This document shows positions 1-7,022 of a DNA stretch of 64,000 nucleotides, piece by piece (positions within the stretch are counted from its first letter, which is position 1; each line of letters opens with the position of its first letter). Both the position numbers and the translations under genes were made by a program. A model generated the notes under the pieces. It was not told the origin of the DNA. It searched no databases and saw nothing but the letters and a program-made list of their open reading frames with translations. Location of the stretch: assembly GCA_002434245.1 (NCBI GenBank), contig DJJR01000004.1, forward strand, positions 62,001 through 126,000. The letters run 5' to 3'. The stretch is from Pelosinus fermentans. GTDB lineage: Bacteria > Bacillota > Negativicutes > DSM-13327.

Positions 1-25
1 GCCACTCCCGCATAATTAAGTTAAA

Positions 26-101
26 TGGTGGCTCACCCGCGGCTCGAACGCGGGACACCCTGATTAAAAGTCAGGTGCTCTACCAACTGAGCTAGTGAAC
101 C
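26..101 (-). tRNA. tRNA-Lys (TTT)
   Basis: The minus strand folds as a full cloverleaf. Acceptor arms GGTTCAC and GTGAGCC pair, the discriminator is A and a CCA end is encoded. The anticodon loop CTTTTAA presents TTT. It is the last of three clustered tRNA genes read leftward from one promoter at 332-360. Confidence 0.96.
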
Positions 102-105
102 ATAA

Positions 106-181
106 TGGCAGGGGTAGCTGGACTCGAACCAACGGATGCGGGAGTCAAAGTCCCGTGCCTTACCAACTTGGCTATACCCCT
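106..181 (-). tRNA. tRNA-Gln (TTG)
   Basis: Minus-strand cloverleaf with acceptor arms AGGGGTA and TACCCCT, discriminator G and encoded CCA. The anticodon loop CTTTGAC presents TTG. Only 4 bp separate it from tRNA-Lys, so the two are surely cotranscribed. Confidence 0.96.
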
Positions 182-207
182 ATATCGTTATTACTAGAGT
201 TAATGAA

Positions 208-284
208 TGGGGTGGCTGAAGGGGATCGAACCCTCGAATAACGGAACCACAATCCGCCGTGTTGACCGCTTCACCACAGCCACC
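208..284 (-). tRNA. tRNA-His (GTG)
   Basis: Minus-strand cloverleaf with the His-specific extra G at position -1, acceptor GTGGCTG paired with CAGCCAC, discriminator C and encoded CCA. The anticodon is GTG. It is the first tRNA after the promoter at 332-360. Confidence 0.96.
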
Positions 285-331
285 ATATTATCTGCGATGT
301 TTTCTCTTAACATCCCCTAGCGACAAGATTT

Positions 332-360
332 ATTGTATCATGTCCGCCTTGTTATGTCAA
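332..360 (-). promoter_or_regulatory. vegetative promoter of the tRNA-His-Gln-Lys operon
   Basis: Read on the minus strand, TTGACA (355-360) is followed by a 17-nt spacer and TACAAT (332-337), a near-consensus sigma-A promoter. It lies about 48 bp upstream of tRNA-His. Confidence 0.85.
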
Positions 361-646
361 GCAAATTTAAAAAAGTTTTTACTTTCAATCAGTTAACTTC
401 TTCAACGCCTCGCAACAACTTTATTAGTATACCAATTATTATTTATATCTACAATATCCATATTTGGACATTTTATATAATTACTTAACGCAAAGTCTTT
501 TATTCTTTCTAATTCTCATTTTTTCACTAAATATCTTCTACAACAACTTCATTAGACTAATCTTACGATATCTTACTAAATAAGAATTGATTGATACGAT
601 AAAGGTACAACACAACTAGTAATAGCAGCATTGTACCTTACCAATC
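361..646. other. AT-rich intergenic region with a weak hairpin
   Basis: No gene is seen. A 9-bp inverted repeat (602-610 with 631-639, 20-nt loop) lies just past the chemoreceptor stop codon and could end that transcript, but it lacks a clear T run. Confidence 0.5.
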
Positions 647-2614
647 TTATACTTTAAATTTATGTACTACTTCTTGTAACTCACTAGCCATTGTTGCTAA
701 ACCAGAAACAGCTGTCACGATTTCATGTACAGAGGCATTTTGTTCTTCACTCGCTGCTGCCACTTCTTGAGAACTCGCAGCATTGGTTCTTGATGCATCA
801 GCAATGCCCGTGATGGATTGACCAACTTGTCCACTTCCAGTTAACTGCAAATCCATCAGTGCTAAAATATTATCTACCTGTCTTCGCATTTCCTTTACAT
901 CTACATAAATTTCCTCAAATGCTACTTTTGAAGCAGAAACGACCTTAACGCCTTCTCCTACTTCTTTGCTGCCTTTATCCATTGCATCTACCGCTTGCAC
1001 TGTCTCACTTTGGATTGCACCGATAATTTCGGCAATTTCTTTTGCAGCTTCTTGGGATTGCTCAGCCAGTTTTCGCACTTCATCTGCTACCACTGCAAAA
1101 CCACGTCCTTGTTCACCTGCTCTTGCAGCTTCAATTGCAGCATTCAACGCCAACAGATTAGTTTGTCCTGCAATATTTGTAATTACTTCAACGATTTGTC
1201 CAATCTGCCTTGACTTCTCACCAAGAATATTTATTTTTTCTGCTGCATCGCCCACATCTTGACGAATATTATTCATTAATTGAACAGCATGATTCACTTG
1301 TGTAAGACCACCTTCAGCTGACTGTTCACTTCTCTCTGAAACGCCAGCCACTTCACAGGCCGCTTGAACAGCATCCGCAATACCTGCTTGCATTTCCATC
1401 ATAATAGTAGAAGATTCATCAGATAACCGCACTTGAGTAGTAGCACTTTGAGCTACATCCTGAATTGTAGCTGTTACTTCTTCTGAGGCTCTGCCAACTT
1501 CAGTAGCTGATGCCGTCAACTCTTCTGCAGAAGCAGCTACAGATTCGGCAACTGAAGCTGTATGCAAAATAATTTTCCGCAAAGCAAACGTCATCTGGTT
1601 AACACCTTGCACTAATTGATTCACTTCCAAAACTCCGTCTGCAACTAATGTATGCGATAAATCGCCTCCTGCTACTAATTCAACAGAATGAACTACTTTC
1701 TGCAGCGGAGTAACAATACTGCGAGCTATATAAAACGCTGTGACCGCAGCCAAAACTAGAGAAATCAGTAAGATCCCAATGATAATATATGACGCTGTGA
1801 TAGCCCCATCATAAACATCTTTTAGCGGTTCATTTACAATGACTCCCCATTGATACTTGGGTACTGGAGTAAAGGCACTAATCGTCTTGTCACCACGGCT
1901 TGAAATAGTCTCTATTGATCCTGTTTGACCTTCTATTACTTTTTTTACATATTCAATTGCTGCAAAGCTTTCTTTTTTCAAGACCTTTTCATGATCTGGA
2001 TAAGCAATCACTACACCATTGTGATCGACAATCTCAACATAACCATTTTTTCCCACCTTAACATTATCTGCAATTGCCCAGAGACTTTGCAAACCAATAT
2101 CAGCAGCAAAAACTCCCATAATTGTTCCTGCTGAATTCTTAATTGGCACAGATATTGTTATACTAGGAGCATTAGTAAAAGAAGATATATAAATATCGGT
2201 AAAAAATGTATTCCCCTTCATTGCTTCTTTAAAATAAGGACGATCTGCACGATTCGCTAACGTACCAGCTGTTCTTGCAACCTGCATACCGTTTGCATCC
2301 ATTACATAGATCAATTCAAATTGAGGATTTTTTTGTTGAAAATTTATAATCATATCACGTAAGGCAATTCCTTCTAAAGAACGCGCTGTCGGACTTGCAG
2401 CCAATCCCTCAGTCATTCCCGTTGAGTCATCTAGCATAATTTCAATTTGCTTGGCAATCTGCAAAGCTGTATTATTATTGCTGTGTATCGTCGTCTCTTT
2501 AGTCGTGATTACACTTTTATAGATACTGATTGCCCCACCAATAGCCGCAGGAATAACTGCAAATAAAATAAAGAATACGATTAGCTTTGTTCTTAAACTA
2601 TTTCTTTCAAACAT
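647..2614 (-). CDS. methyl-accepting chemotaxis protein (dCache-type)
   Basis: Membrane chemoreceptor that would signal through CheA/CheW to the flagellar motor. The 655 residues show an N-terminal membrane segment (about 12-33), a long extracytoplasmic dCache-like sensor (about 35-270), a second membrane segment (about 275-298), a HAMP domain (about 300-350) and a coiled-coil signalling domain. The conserved hairpin tip ([20 protein letters not shown]) and the following [11 protein letters not shown] are intact. It stands alone, with no che genes nearby. A GGGAGGGG ribosome site lies just upstream of the start. The ligand cannot be told from sequence; dCache domains often bind amino acids or carboxylates, which would suit the metabolism encoded further along. 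Confidence 0.95.
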   Translation of the reverse strand: MFERNSLRTKLIVFFILFAVIPAAIGGAISIYKSVITTKETTIHSNNNTALQIAKQIEIMLDDSTGMTEGLAASPTARSLEGIALRDMIINFQQKNPQFELIYVMDANGMQVARTAGTLANRADRPYFKEAMKGNTFFTDIYISSFTNAPSITISVPIKNSAGTIMGVFAADIGLQSLWAIADNVKVGKNGYVEIVDHNGVVIAYPDHEKVLKKESFAAIEYVKKVIEGQTGSIETISSRGDKTISAFTPVPKYQWGVIVNEPLKDVYDGAITASYIIIGILLISLVLAAVTAFYIARSIVTPLQKVVHSVELVAGGDLSHTLVADGVLEVNQLVQGVNQMTFALRKIILHTASVAESVAASAEELTASATEVGRASEEVTATIQDVAQSATTQVRLSDESSTIMMEMQAGIADAVQAACEVAGVSERSEQSAEGGLTQVNHAVQLMNNIRQDVGDAAEKINILGEKSRQIGQIVEVITNIAGQTNLLALNAAIEAARAGEQGRGFAVVADEVRKLAEQSQEAAKEIAEIIGAIQSETVQAVDAMDKGSKEVGEGVKVVSASKVAFEEIYVDVKEMRRQVDNILALMDLQLTGSGQVGQSITGIADASRTNAASSQEVAAASEEQNASVHEIVTAVSGLATMASELQEVVHKFKV

Positions 2615-3135
2615 AAATGATCCCCCTCCCTACATCTTTACATTTTACTTATGTACTAATAGCTCTTCTATAATGAGAGCTTTATAACCATTACTACTAT
2701 TCTAACTATTTTTCCCATTTCCTGCCTATTACTACAAAAAGAACGATGTTACTACAAAATTTATATTGCTCATCATTATAACATGCCAACTTCTGTAAAA
2801 CTACAGAAAGCAACTTTAATTATCATGCAATTCAGAATTAAAGTTTTTCGATAAAAAAGCTGACATGTCTAATGGCCGTCACTCATCTGCCATCGATTAC
2901 TTGCCAAATCTCTCCAGCAGCTTCTTTGCTGTCAGTTGCATTAGAGCACAAGAAAGAAAGCTTCCTAATATATATAGGATACATTTCAGCCCCTTTTAGG
3001 CCAACTTTAGATTAATGATGACTTGTATTTAAATTTATAAGAAACAAAAAGAACTGCTCAAATCAGATAAAACTCCTTTTTGATGCAGCCCTTTATATAA
3101 AATCAAGAAGAAACTATTGGTCATATGCTTTTGAA
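2615..3135. other. intergenic region without a recognisable gene
   Basis: This AT-rich stretch holds the promoter region of the chemoreceptor and the 3' flank of the MocR remnant. I see no open frame of convincing length and no tRNA-like or strong hairpin structure. Confidence 0.5.
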
Positions 3136-3327
3136 TTAGCTTAGGTACTGTTTTAAGATTTCTAATCCGCTTCTCAGCTCCTTTAATGAATTTGTAGATG
3201 ATAGCGCAATACGCAGATATTGATCGGATGTAGTGTGCACACTAAGGAAACGATTGGAATGAAACACCCGAATGCCAGCCTGCTCCAAATCAACCACTAT
3301 CTGCAATGCGGTTATTTCATCGGTCAC
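3136..3327 (-). pseudogene. C-terminal remnant of a MocR-type (GntR/aminotransferase) regulator
   Basis: The 63 residues resemble the extreme C-terminus of PLP-fold class I aminotransferase domains in MocR regulators: GIRVFHSNRF, then LRIALSSTNSLKELRSGL, ending in LKQYL. The DNA-binding domain and almost all of the aminotransferase domain are absent. The frame opens with GTG one codon after the stop of the SymE-like gene and in the same reading frame, as if that gene had been joined to the remnant. It is very unlikely to be functional. Assignment rests on recalled family motifs. Confidence 0.6.
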
Positions 3328-3330
3328 AGC

Positions 3331-3501
3331 CTATATGAGCAAAGCCCCGCTGTGTTCTTCAATGGCAATCTTATCACCACTCTGAAAGCCAAGGTCCTGG
3401 AGCCATTTACCTTGCAGCCGGATGAGCGGCAGCCTTTTTTTGCCATTGAGGTATGTATAATAGACAGTCAAAATACGCGAATTCTCGCTTTCACCAGACA
3501 A
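3331..3501 (-). CDS. SymE-like small protein (possible type I toxin)
   Basis: A 56-residue protein with the core of the SymE family, an SOS-linked toxin of enterobacteria derived from the AbrB fold: RILTVYYTYL, then PLIRLQGKWL, GFQSGDKIAI and a terminal GALLI. I chose TTG at 3499-3501 because AAGGGG lies 8 nt upstream and a TAA stop sits in frame just before it; no ATG is available. Homologues in Firmicutes and Proteobacteria have similar length. Family SymE is repressed by a cis-antisense RNA (SymR); no antisense promoter was identified with confidence here. It lies between a perfect hairpin (3578-3620) and the MocR remnant, so it may be a stranded copy. Confidence 0.65.
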   Translation of the reverse strand: MSGESENSRILTVYYTYLNGKKRLPLIRLQGKWLQDLGFQSGDKIAIEEHSGALLI

Positions 3502-3577
3502 ACTATATACCCCTTATCATAAGCTGCAGCAAGGCCCTCGGTCCTGTCCAAGCGACCTGCCAGATAGCTTTTATAGG

Positions 3578-3620
3578 TGATAGAGTAAGGGGTAGAATTA
3601 TTCTACCCCTTACTCTATCA
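3578..3620. repeat. perfect 20-bp inverted repeat with 3-nt loop
   Basis: Arms 3578-3597 and 3601-3620 are exact reverse complements around TTA. Neither flank has the T run of an intrinsic terminator. It lies about 75 bp upstream of the SymE-like start. It could be an attenuator, a small mobile-element end or a structured RNA. Confidence 0.8.
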
Positions 3621-3696
3621 TCTAAGTCCATATAGCTCATTTCAAACGGATTGCAAGCAAATGGACCATGAAAGCGGGATTTTTTTTCCTGACCCG

Positions 3697-3725
3697 TTGC
3701 ATATTTTTATCCCAATGGGTATAAT
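3697..3725 (+). promoter_or_regulatory. promoter of the putative antitoxin RNA
   Basis: TTGCAT (3697-3702), a 17-nt spacer and a perfect TATAAT (3720-3725). No open frame follows on the plus strand; transcription would run about 120 nt to the terminator at 3814-3855, against the 3' end of the toxin gene. Confidence 0.75.
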
Positions 3726-3731
3726 GTAAGA

Positions 3732-3857
3732 AAAGGACTGACGTGCTCGACACACGCCAGCCCCACAGGCTGTCTAACCGGAAAACAGTTAGCCCAGATT
3801 GTTAGTTATTGAAGAAATAACCGCGAACCTTAGGCAGGGGCGGTTATTTCTTTTTGG
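3732..3857 (+). ncRNA. putative antisense RNA antitoxin of a type I module
   Basis: The inferred transcript starts about 7 nt after the TATAAT box and ends at a T-tailed hairpin. It overlaps the last codons of the convergent 25-residue toxin gene. It carries a CTAAC...GTTAG hairpin whose loop side contains CTAACCG; the toxin mRNA leader contains the complement CGGTTAG, giving a second pairing site. This arrangement of short toxin and convergent RNA with overlapping 3' ends matches Firmicute type I systems such as txpA/RatA and the par/Fst group. Boundaries are inferred. Confidence 0.6.
3814..3855. terminator. bidirectional terminator shared by toxin mRNA and antitoxin RNA
   Basis: An 11-bp stem (3814-3824 with 3840-3850) is followed on the plus strand by five further T residues (3851-3855). 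On the minus strand the same stem closes the toxin mRNA just after its stop codon. Confidence 0.8.
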
Positions 3858-3921
3858 TCGTGACCAATACCATGAGCGTGGCAAATGCGACAGCAAATGT
3901 CAATGCTTCGTAAATAGTCAT
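3844..3921 (-). CDS. 25-residue holin-like type I toxin
   Basis: The peptide has a short polar start (MTIYEAL), one hydrophobic helix (TFAVAFATLMVLV) and a basic tail (TTKKK). That is the pattern of the small 'putative holin-like toxin' peptides of Firmicutes, which insert in the cytoplasmic membrane. A strong ribosome site GGAAGGGGGTGG precedes the ATG by 3-4 nt and can be masked by the upstream CCTTTCC...GGAAGG pairing. The stop codon lies inside the shared terminator stem. A TATAAT box is found 64 bp upstream on the same strand. Size, composition and convergent RNA gene support a type I toxin-antitoxin pair. Confidence 0.7.
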   Translation of the reverse strand: MTIYEALTFAVAFATLMVLVTTKKK

Positions 3922-3984
3922 CTTACCACCCCCTTCCTTTAAAGGAAAGGGGCTAACCGTCCCCGAGCAGCCTGTACGATTACT

Positions 3985-4012
3985 ATTATAGAATATTCTG
4001 CCAGACGCGAAA
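3985..4012 (-). promoter_or_regulatory. probable promoter of the toxin gene
   Basis: On the minus strand a perfect TATAAT (complement at 3985-3990) lies 64 bp before the toxin start. The -35 region about 17 nt upstream (CTTTCG) is poor, so strength is uncertain. The leader is long, as is usual for type I toxin mRNAs. Confidence 0.5.
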
Positions 4013-4021
4013 GAAAATTTT

Positions 4022-4875
4022 CGTCTGCAGCTCTACTCCGCTACCGTGTCGCCTTCAAAGGAATGAGGGCGGCTTTTTCTATTCTGCCGCGCAGTTCGCG
4101 GCTCCCGTGCTGCCGGCAGGCCCGTTAGCACGGGGTGCGGCGGCAGGGGTTTGGCCGCAGTGGCCGGTGCGCTCTTCTGCCCAGCCTGCAAGCGCATCCG
4201 GGCAGGCTTACGATGTGCGGCCGCGTGCTTTTTGCGGCTGCTCATGGTAAGCCGTTGATTGGGCTGTTGGCAGCAAGTGGCCGCTTCCCCCTCCTGTTTG
4301 TTCGCTGAGAGGGGGTCAGGGGGTGGGTTCGTCTAGCGGAGCCGGGCCGTCTGGTGCCGCCGTCCAAATTGCCGCTAAGCTAAGTGAAGGGCCCTGCCGC
4401 GGCCGCGTACCCTCCGAATAATTTGGCCGCTCCTTACTGGGGGATTTGGGGGGTAGTCCTTCCCGAAGGGAGGACGGAGAGTGGACACATGCTTTTGGTG
4501 TCCACGGGGCGGGACGGGCGCGGCCGCGGCAGGGAACGAACGACTGTTACCACCCGGTCAGGCGAGTGGCACCAGGTGGCCCAGTGAAGCGGTTTAATTC
4601 CTCGCCGTTCTATGGTTTCGTACTTTGTTTTCCGTTCCCGGCGGCCGGACATAGAGCGGTATCCGTCATATTGGCACTGAACGGAGCAGACCAAGGACGG
4701 CAGGCAGAAGACGCGGTTGCGGCGGCTGCAGCACCGCCCGCAGGGATGCGGAGCGGGCCTTTGCCTATACAAAAAAACATCCGCCGCCGGATTTTCAGAC
4801 CAGCCGACCTAAAACTTGAACCGTGGCGGAATGGAACCATAGGTAATTATTTGCTAACAAAAGGAAAAAATAATT
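4022..4875. other. GC-rich stretch without a confident gene
   Basis: Base composition changes abruptly here to GC-rich, low-complexity sequence with several overlapping open frames on both strands. The longest minus-strand frame (4033-4245, 70 codons, rich in Arg, Ala and Pro) has no convincing ribosome site. I see no domain in any frame. It marks the left edge of the GC-rich block that carries the efflux genes and may be degraded foreign DNA. Confidence 0.5.
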
Positions 4876-4920
4876 CTTGACAGGATTTTTCCTCGGGGTT
4901 TATAATCTGAACATAATTCA
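4876..4920 (+). promoter_or_regulatory. tetR promoter with overlapping operator
   Basis: TTGACA (4876-4881), 18-nt spacer, TATAAT (4900-4905), followed at once by CTGAACATAATTCAA (4906-4920). The last element recurs as TTGAACGTCATTCAA at 5632-5646 and, on the other strand, TTAAACATAATTCAA near 6698-6712, which marks it as a probable TetR operator placed for autorepression. Confidence 0.75.
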
Positions 4921-4937
4921 AATTACTGAGGTGCACC

Positions 4938-5567
4938 ATGGCCAGACCTGTGCAAGACCCGCAAATTCGCATTAACGAAATACTAAATGCTGCCGATCAA
5001 TTGTTTTTCAGCAAGGGTTATCAGGCAACCACGATCAGCGATATCGCAAAAAAGGTGGGCGTTGCCCAGGGCATGCTCTACTACTACTTTAAATCCAAAG
5101 AGGAAGTCCTGGAAATGCTGCTGAACCGGCATGTCGCTTCCCTGGTCGCGGAAATCCAAAACATCCAGCACCTGGCCAGCACTCCGCCGGAAAAAATCGC
5201 CTTAATCGTATCTACCATATTGGACAGAGCCAGTTATAAAGAGGGGCAGCTATTAAACTTGCTCTACGATATCCAGAATTTATACCTGAAGGAAACCCTG
5301 TTTCGTCAGCTTGAAACAACCTTCTCTCCTTGGCTGTTACGAACGCTTGAGGAAGGCATAGCCACTGGCGATTTCAGTCTGCCCCACCCGCCGACCGCCG
5401 TGGATTATATTCTGGTGATTGTCGATTTTTTAAGTGAAGCCCTGTATCAGAAAACCTCGGCCGATATTCTGTCTTATCGCCTGCATACGGCCGAAGCGCT
5501 GATCGAAAAAGTGTTGGGAGCAAAAGAACACACCATTCATATCCGGCTAACCGGGCAAGCCGAATGA
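4938..5567 (+). CDS. TetR/AcrR family transcriptional repressor
   Basis: The 209-residue protein has the typical N-terminal helix-turn-helix (about residues 10-57: ILNAADQLFFSKGYQATTIS, then IAKKVGVAQGMLYYYFKSKE) and a variable ligand-binding C-terminal domain. TGAGGTG precedes the ATG. The gene leads a plus-strand group ending with the RND efflux genes, so the natural reading is a ligand-released repressor of that pump and of itself. Three related palindromes in the neighbouring control regions support this. The inducing compound cannot be deduced. Confidence 0.92.
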   Translation: MARPVQDPQIRINEILNAADQLFFSKGYQATTISDIAKKVGVAQGMLYYYFKSKEEVLEMLLNRHVASLVAEIQNIQHLASTPPEKIALIVSTILDRASYKEGQLLNLLYDIQNLYLKETLFRQLETTFSPWLLRTLEEGIATGDFSLPHPPTAVDYILVIVDFLSEALYQKTSADILSYRLHTAEALIEKVLGAKEHTIHIRLTGQAE

Positions 5568-5584
5568 TAATTCGAGAAAAATTT

Positions 5585-5620
5585 CCGCCATCCCATCCGG
5601 CATGGGATGAGCGGTTTTTT
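5585..5620 (+). terminator. intrinsic terminator after tetR
   Basis: Stem formed by CCGCCATCCCAT and ATGGGATGAGCGG (one bulge) followed by six T residues, 18 bp after the tetR stop. Confidence 0.8.
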
Positions 5621-5626
5621 CGGAAA

Positions 5627-5651
5627 GTTAATTGAACGTCATTCAATTAAC
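5627..5651. promoter_or_regulatory. palindromic operator, copy 2
   Basis: A perfect 10-bp inverted repeat (GTTAATTGAA and TTCAATTAAC) around a 5-nt centre. Its core TTGAACGTCATTCAA matches the motif at the tetR promoter. It lies between the tetR terminator and the first small-protein gene. Confidence 0.7.
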
Positions 5652-5746
5652 TTTTGACTTGCAAGCTTGCGCTAAAACAACGACATGCAGCGTTCACTCG
5701 ACGTTCACTTGACCGATGATTCAAAAAACGAAAGGAGGCCTATAAC

Positions 5747-5905
5747 ATGCCAATATCCCTACCAATCACCTTCGGTCCTGACCTCTCAAGGGAAGCGATC
5801 AGCAAAACCGTCAAAAAACGGCTACATACCGGGAACTACGAAGGCCGAAAGCCGGGTAGAACCGACTTTATCCGCGACGGCCCTCGGATACGAGTGTCCA
5901 TATAG
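5747..5905 (+). CDS. 52-residue small protein, frameshifted paralogue of the 6799 gene
   Basis: AAAGGAGG lies 8 nt before this ATG. The peptide shares with the protein at 6799-7014 an N-terminal proline-isoleucine stretch, a GPDLS/DPSLS turn, and a conserved EGRKxGRxDFIRDG block followed by IR. It stops early; in another frame the following sequence encodes PCLRLIK, matching the PCLSLVLAK end of its paralogue, so the copy appears frameshifted near its 3' end. No domain is recognised. Position behind an operator suggests TetR control. Confidence 0.55.
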   Translation: MPISLPITFGPDLSREAISKTVKKRLHTGNYEGRKPGRTDFIRDGPRIRVSI

Positions 5906-5978
5906 CCACCCGCCCTGCCTGCGGTTGATCAAATAACGCGACAAGTAATGACAAAGAACCGTTATCGGAGGTATCAAC

Positions 5979-6578
5979 ATGAAAAAAGCAATCACTCTGG
6001 TCATGCTCCTGTTATTCGTCTTTTCAGCCACTAGTTACGGAAAAGAAACGGAAATCACCTCCCAGTCTCCTGGCGCGGCAGCTCCGTCCGTTCTTTTGGT
6101 TTTTTATGACCACAACAAGGCCGTTTGGCCAACGAAAGAAATTTTGCAGACCAACACCCCGAAAAATAACCGAAAAATCATTGTCGACGCCACCCAAGGT
6201 GAATTAGCAAAACATCATTTTACCGTACTGGAAAGCGCTCCCTATTCCGAGCGCCTGGCTCAGGCAGGGACTGATGTCGCATCCATTGAACGCGCCGACC
6301 TGCTGAACTTATATAAAGATGTCGCCTGCGATTATATCCTGCTTGTGGAACTATTGAACACCCGTGGCGGCAATTTTGCCAATGATACCCTTCTGGGCTT
6401 TGTTAACCTGGGATATCAAGGTACGGCTCACGTAAAATTGGTGGACGTAAAAAATAACCGGTACCTTTATAATGCGACCATCTCTGAATCCAAAAAATTA
6501 GTCCCGTCTTCCAGTGCAGCGCTTCAGCCGGATGCAGCCGCAACATCGAGCGTAAGCACCGCGTTACTTTCAAAATAA
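5979..6578 (+). CDS. exported protein of unknown function
   Basis: The 199-residue product begins with a signal peptide (KKAITLVMLLLFVFSATSYG, cleavage expected near residue 21). The mature part contains a long alpha/beta-looking segment with conserved-looking DYILLVELL and a stretch (TAHVKLVDVKNNRYLYNATI) that resembles envelope proteins of Negativicutes of unknown role. CGGAGG precedes the ATG. It lies between the two small-protein cassettes and upstream of the efflux genes, so a role in the envelope or in pump function is plausible but not shown. Confidence 0.75.
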   Translation: MKKAITLVMLLLFVFSATSYGKETEITSQSPGAAAPSVLLVFYDHNKAVWPTKEILQTNTPKNNRKIIVDATQGELAKHHFTVLESAPYSERLAQAGTDVASIERADLLNLYKDVACDYILLVELLNTRGGNFANDTLLGFVNLGYQGTAHVKLVDVKNNRYLYNATISESKKLVPSSSAALQPDAAATSSVSTALLSK

Positions 6579-6649
6579 ACAAATTCCTATAAAACCGGAG
6601 TAAAGGCAGCAGGTATCCACCAATAACGGAGTTTCATTGGGTTTTAATT

Positions 6650-6687
6650 CCGCTGTCCAAAAGCAACATTGGGATGGGCGGTTTTTT
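6650..6687 (+). terminator. probable terminator before the second cassette
   Basis: CCGC...GCGG stem with an imperfect extension and six T residues. Its right half and the following operator are recognisably similar to 5600-5651, showing a duplicated control segment. Confidence 0.6.
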
Positions 6688-6691
6688 GGGG

Positions 6692-6718
6692 AAATTAATT
6701 GAATTATGTTTAATTAAT
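6692..6718. promoter_or_regulatory. palindromic operator, copy 3
   Basis: AATTAATTGAATTATGTTTAATTAATT is a near-perfect palindrome. On the minus strand its core reads TTAAACATAATTCAA, one or two changes from the element at the tetR promoter. Confidence 0.6.
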
Positions 6719-6798
6719 TTTTCCTGTAGATCATGTTATTAACGACACAGCAAACGCATTCTGCATTCATTCTGGGTAATGGAGAGGAGGAATATAAC

Positions 6799-7014
6799 AT
6801 GTCCATGTTCATCCATGGCATACCGATAGCCTACGACCCGTCGTTATCCTGGGAAGAAATACGTGAAATTGCCGAAGAACTGGTCCATACCTGGGACTGG
6901 GAGGGCAGAAAGCTGGGCAGAATTGATTTCATCCGCGACGGGTCCTGGATACGTATTTACTCGTATGAAACACCCTGCCTATCCCTTGTCCTGGCCAAAT
7001 TATCAAAGGAGTGA
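6799..7014 (+). CDS. 71-residue small conserved protein
   Basis: GGAGAGGAGG lies 7 nt before ATG 6799, which I prefer to an upstream ATG without a ribosome site. The protein has a hydrophobic start, DPSLSWEE, an acidic-aromatic helix (about 20-35) and the EGRKLGRIDFIRDG block shared with the paralogue at 5747, then IRIYSYETPCLSLVL. It is the intact copy. It ends 8 nt before the efflux adaptor start, so the two are surely cotranscribed. Function is unknown. Confidence 0.7.
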   Translation: MSMFIHGIPIAYDPSLSWEEIREIAEELVHTWDWEGRKLGRIDFIRDGSWIRIYSYETPCLSLVLAKLSKE

Positions 7015-7022
7015 AAGCATTC

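Noticed and set aside
1925..2134. Plus-strand frame inside the chemoreceptor gene
   Set aside because: Antisense shadow without ribosome site.
3844..3921. Reading the 25-residue peptide as a phage holin fragment
   Set aside because: No phage genes are near, and the convergent promoter and shared terminator fit a type I toxin better.
4434..4880. Overlapping frames on both strands (for example 4446-4880 plus and 4434-4772 minus)
   Set aside because: Low complexity, no ribosome sites, no recognisable domain; composition alone explains them.
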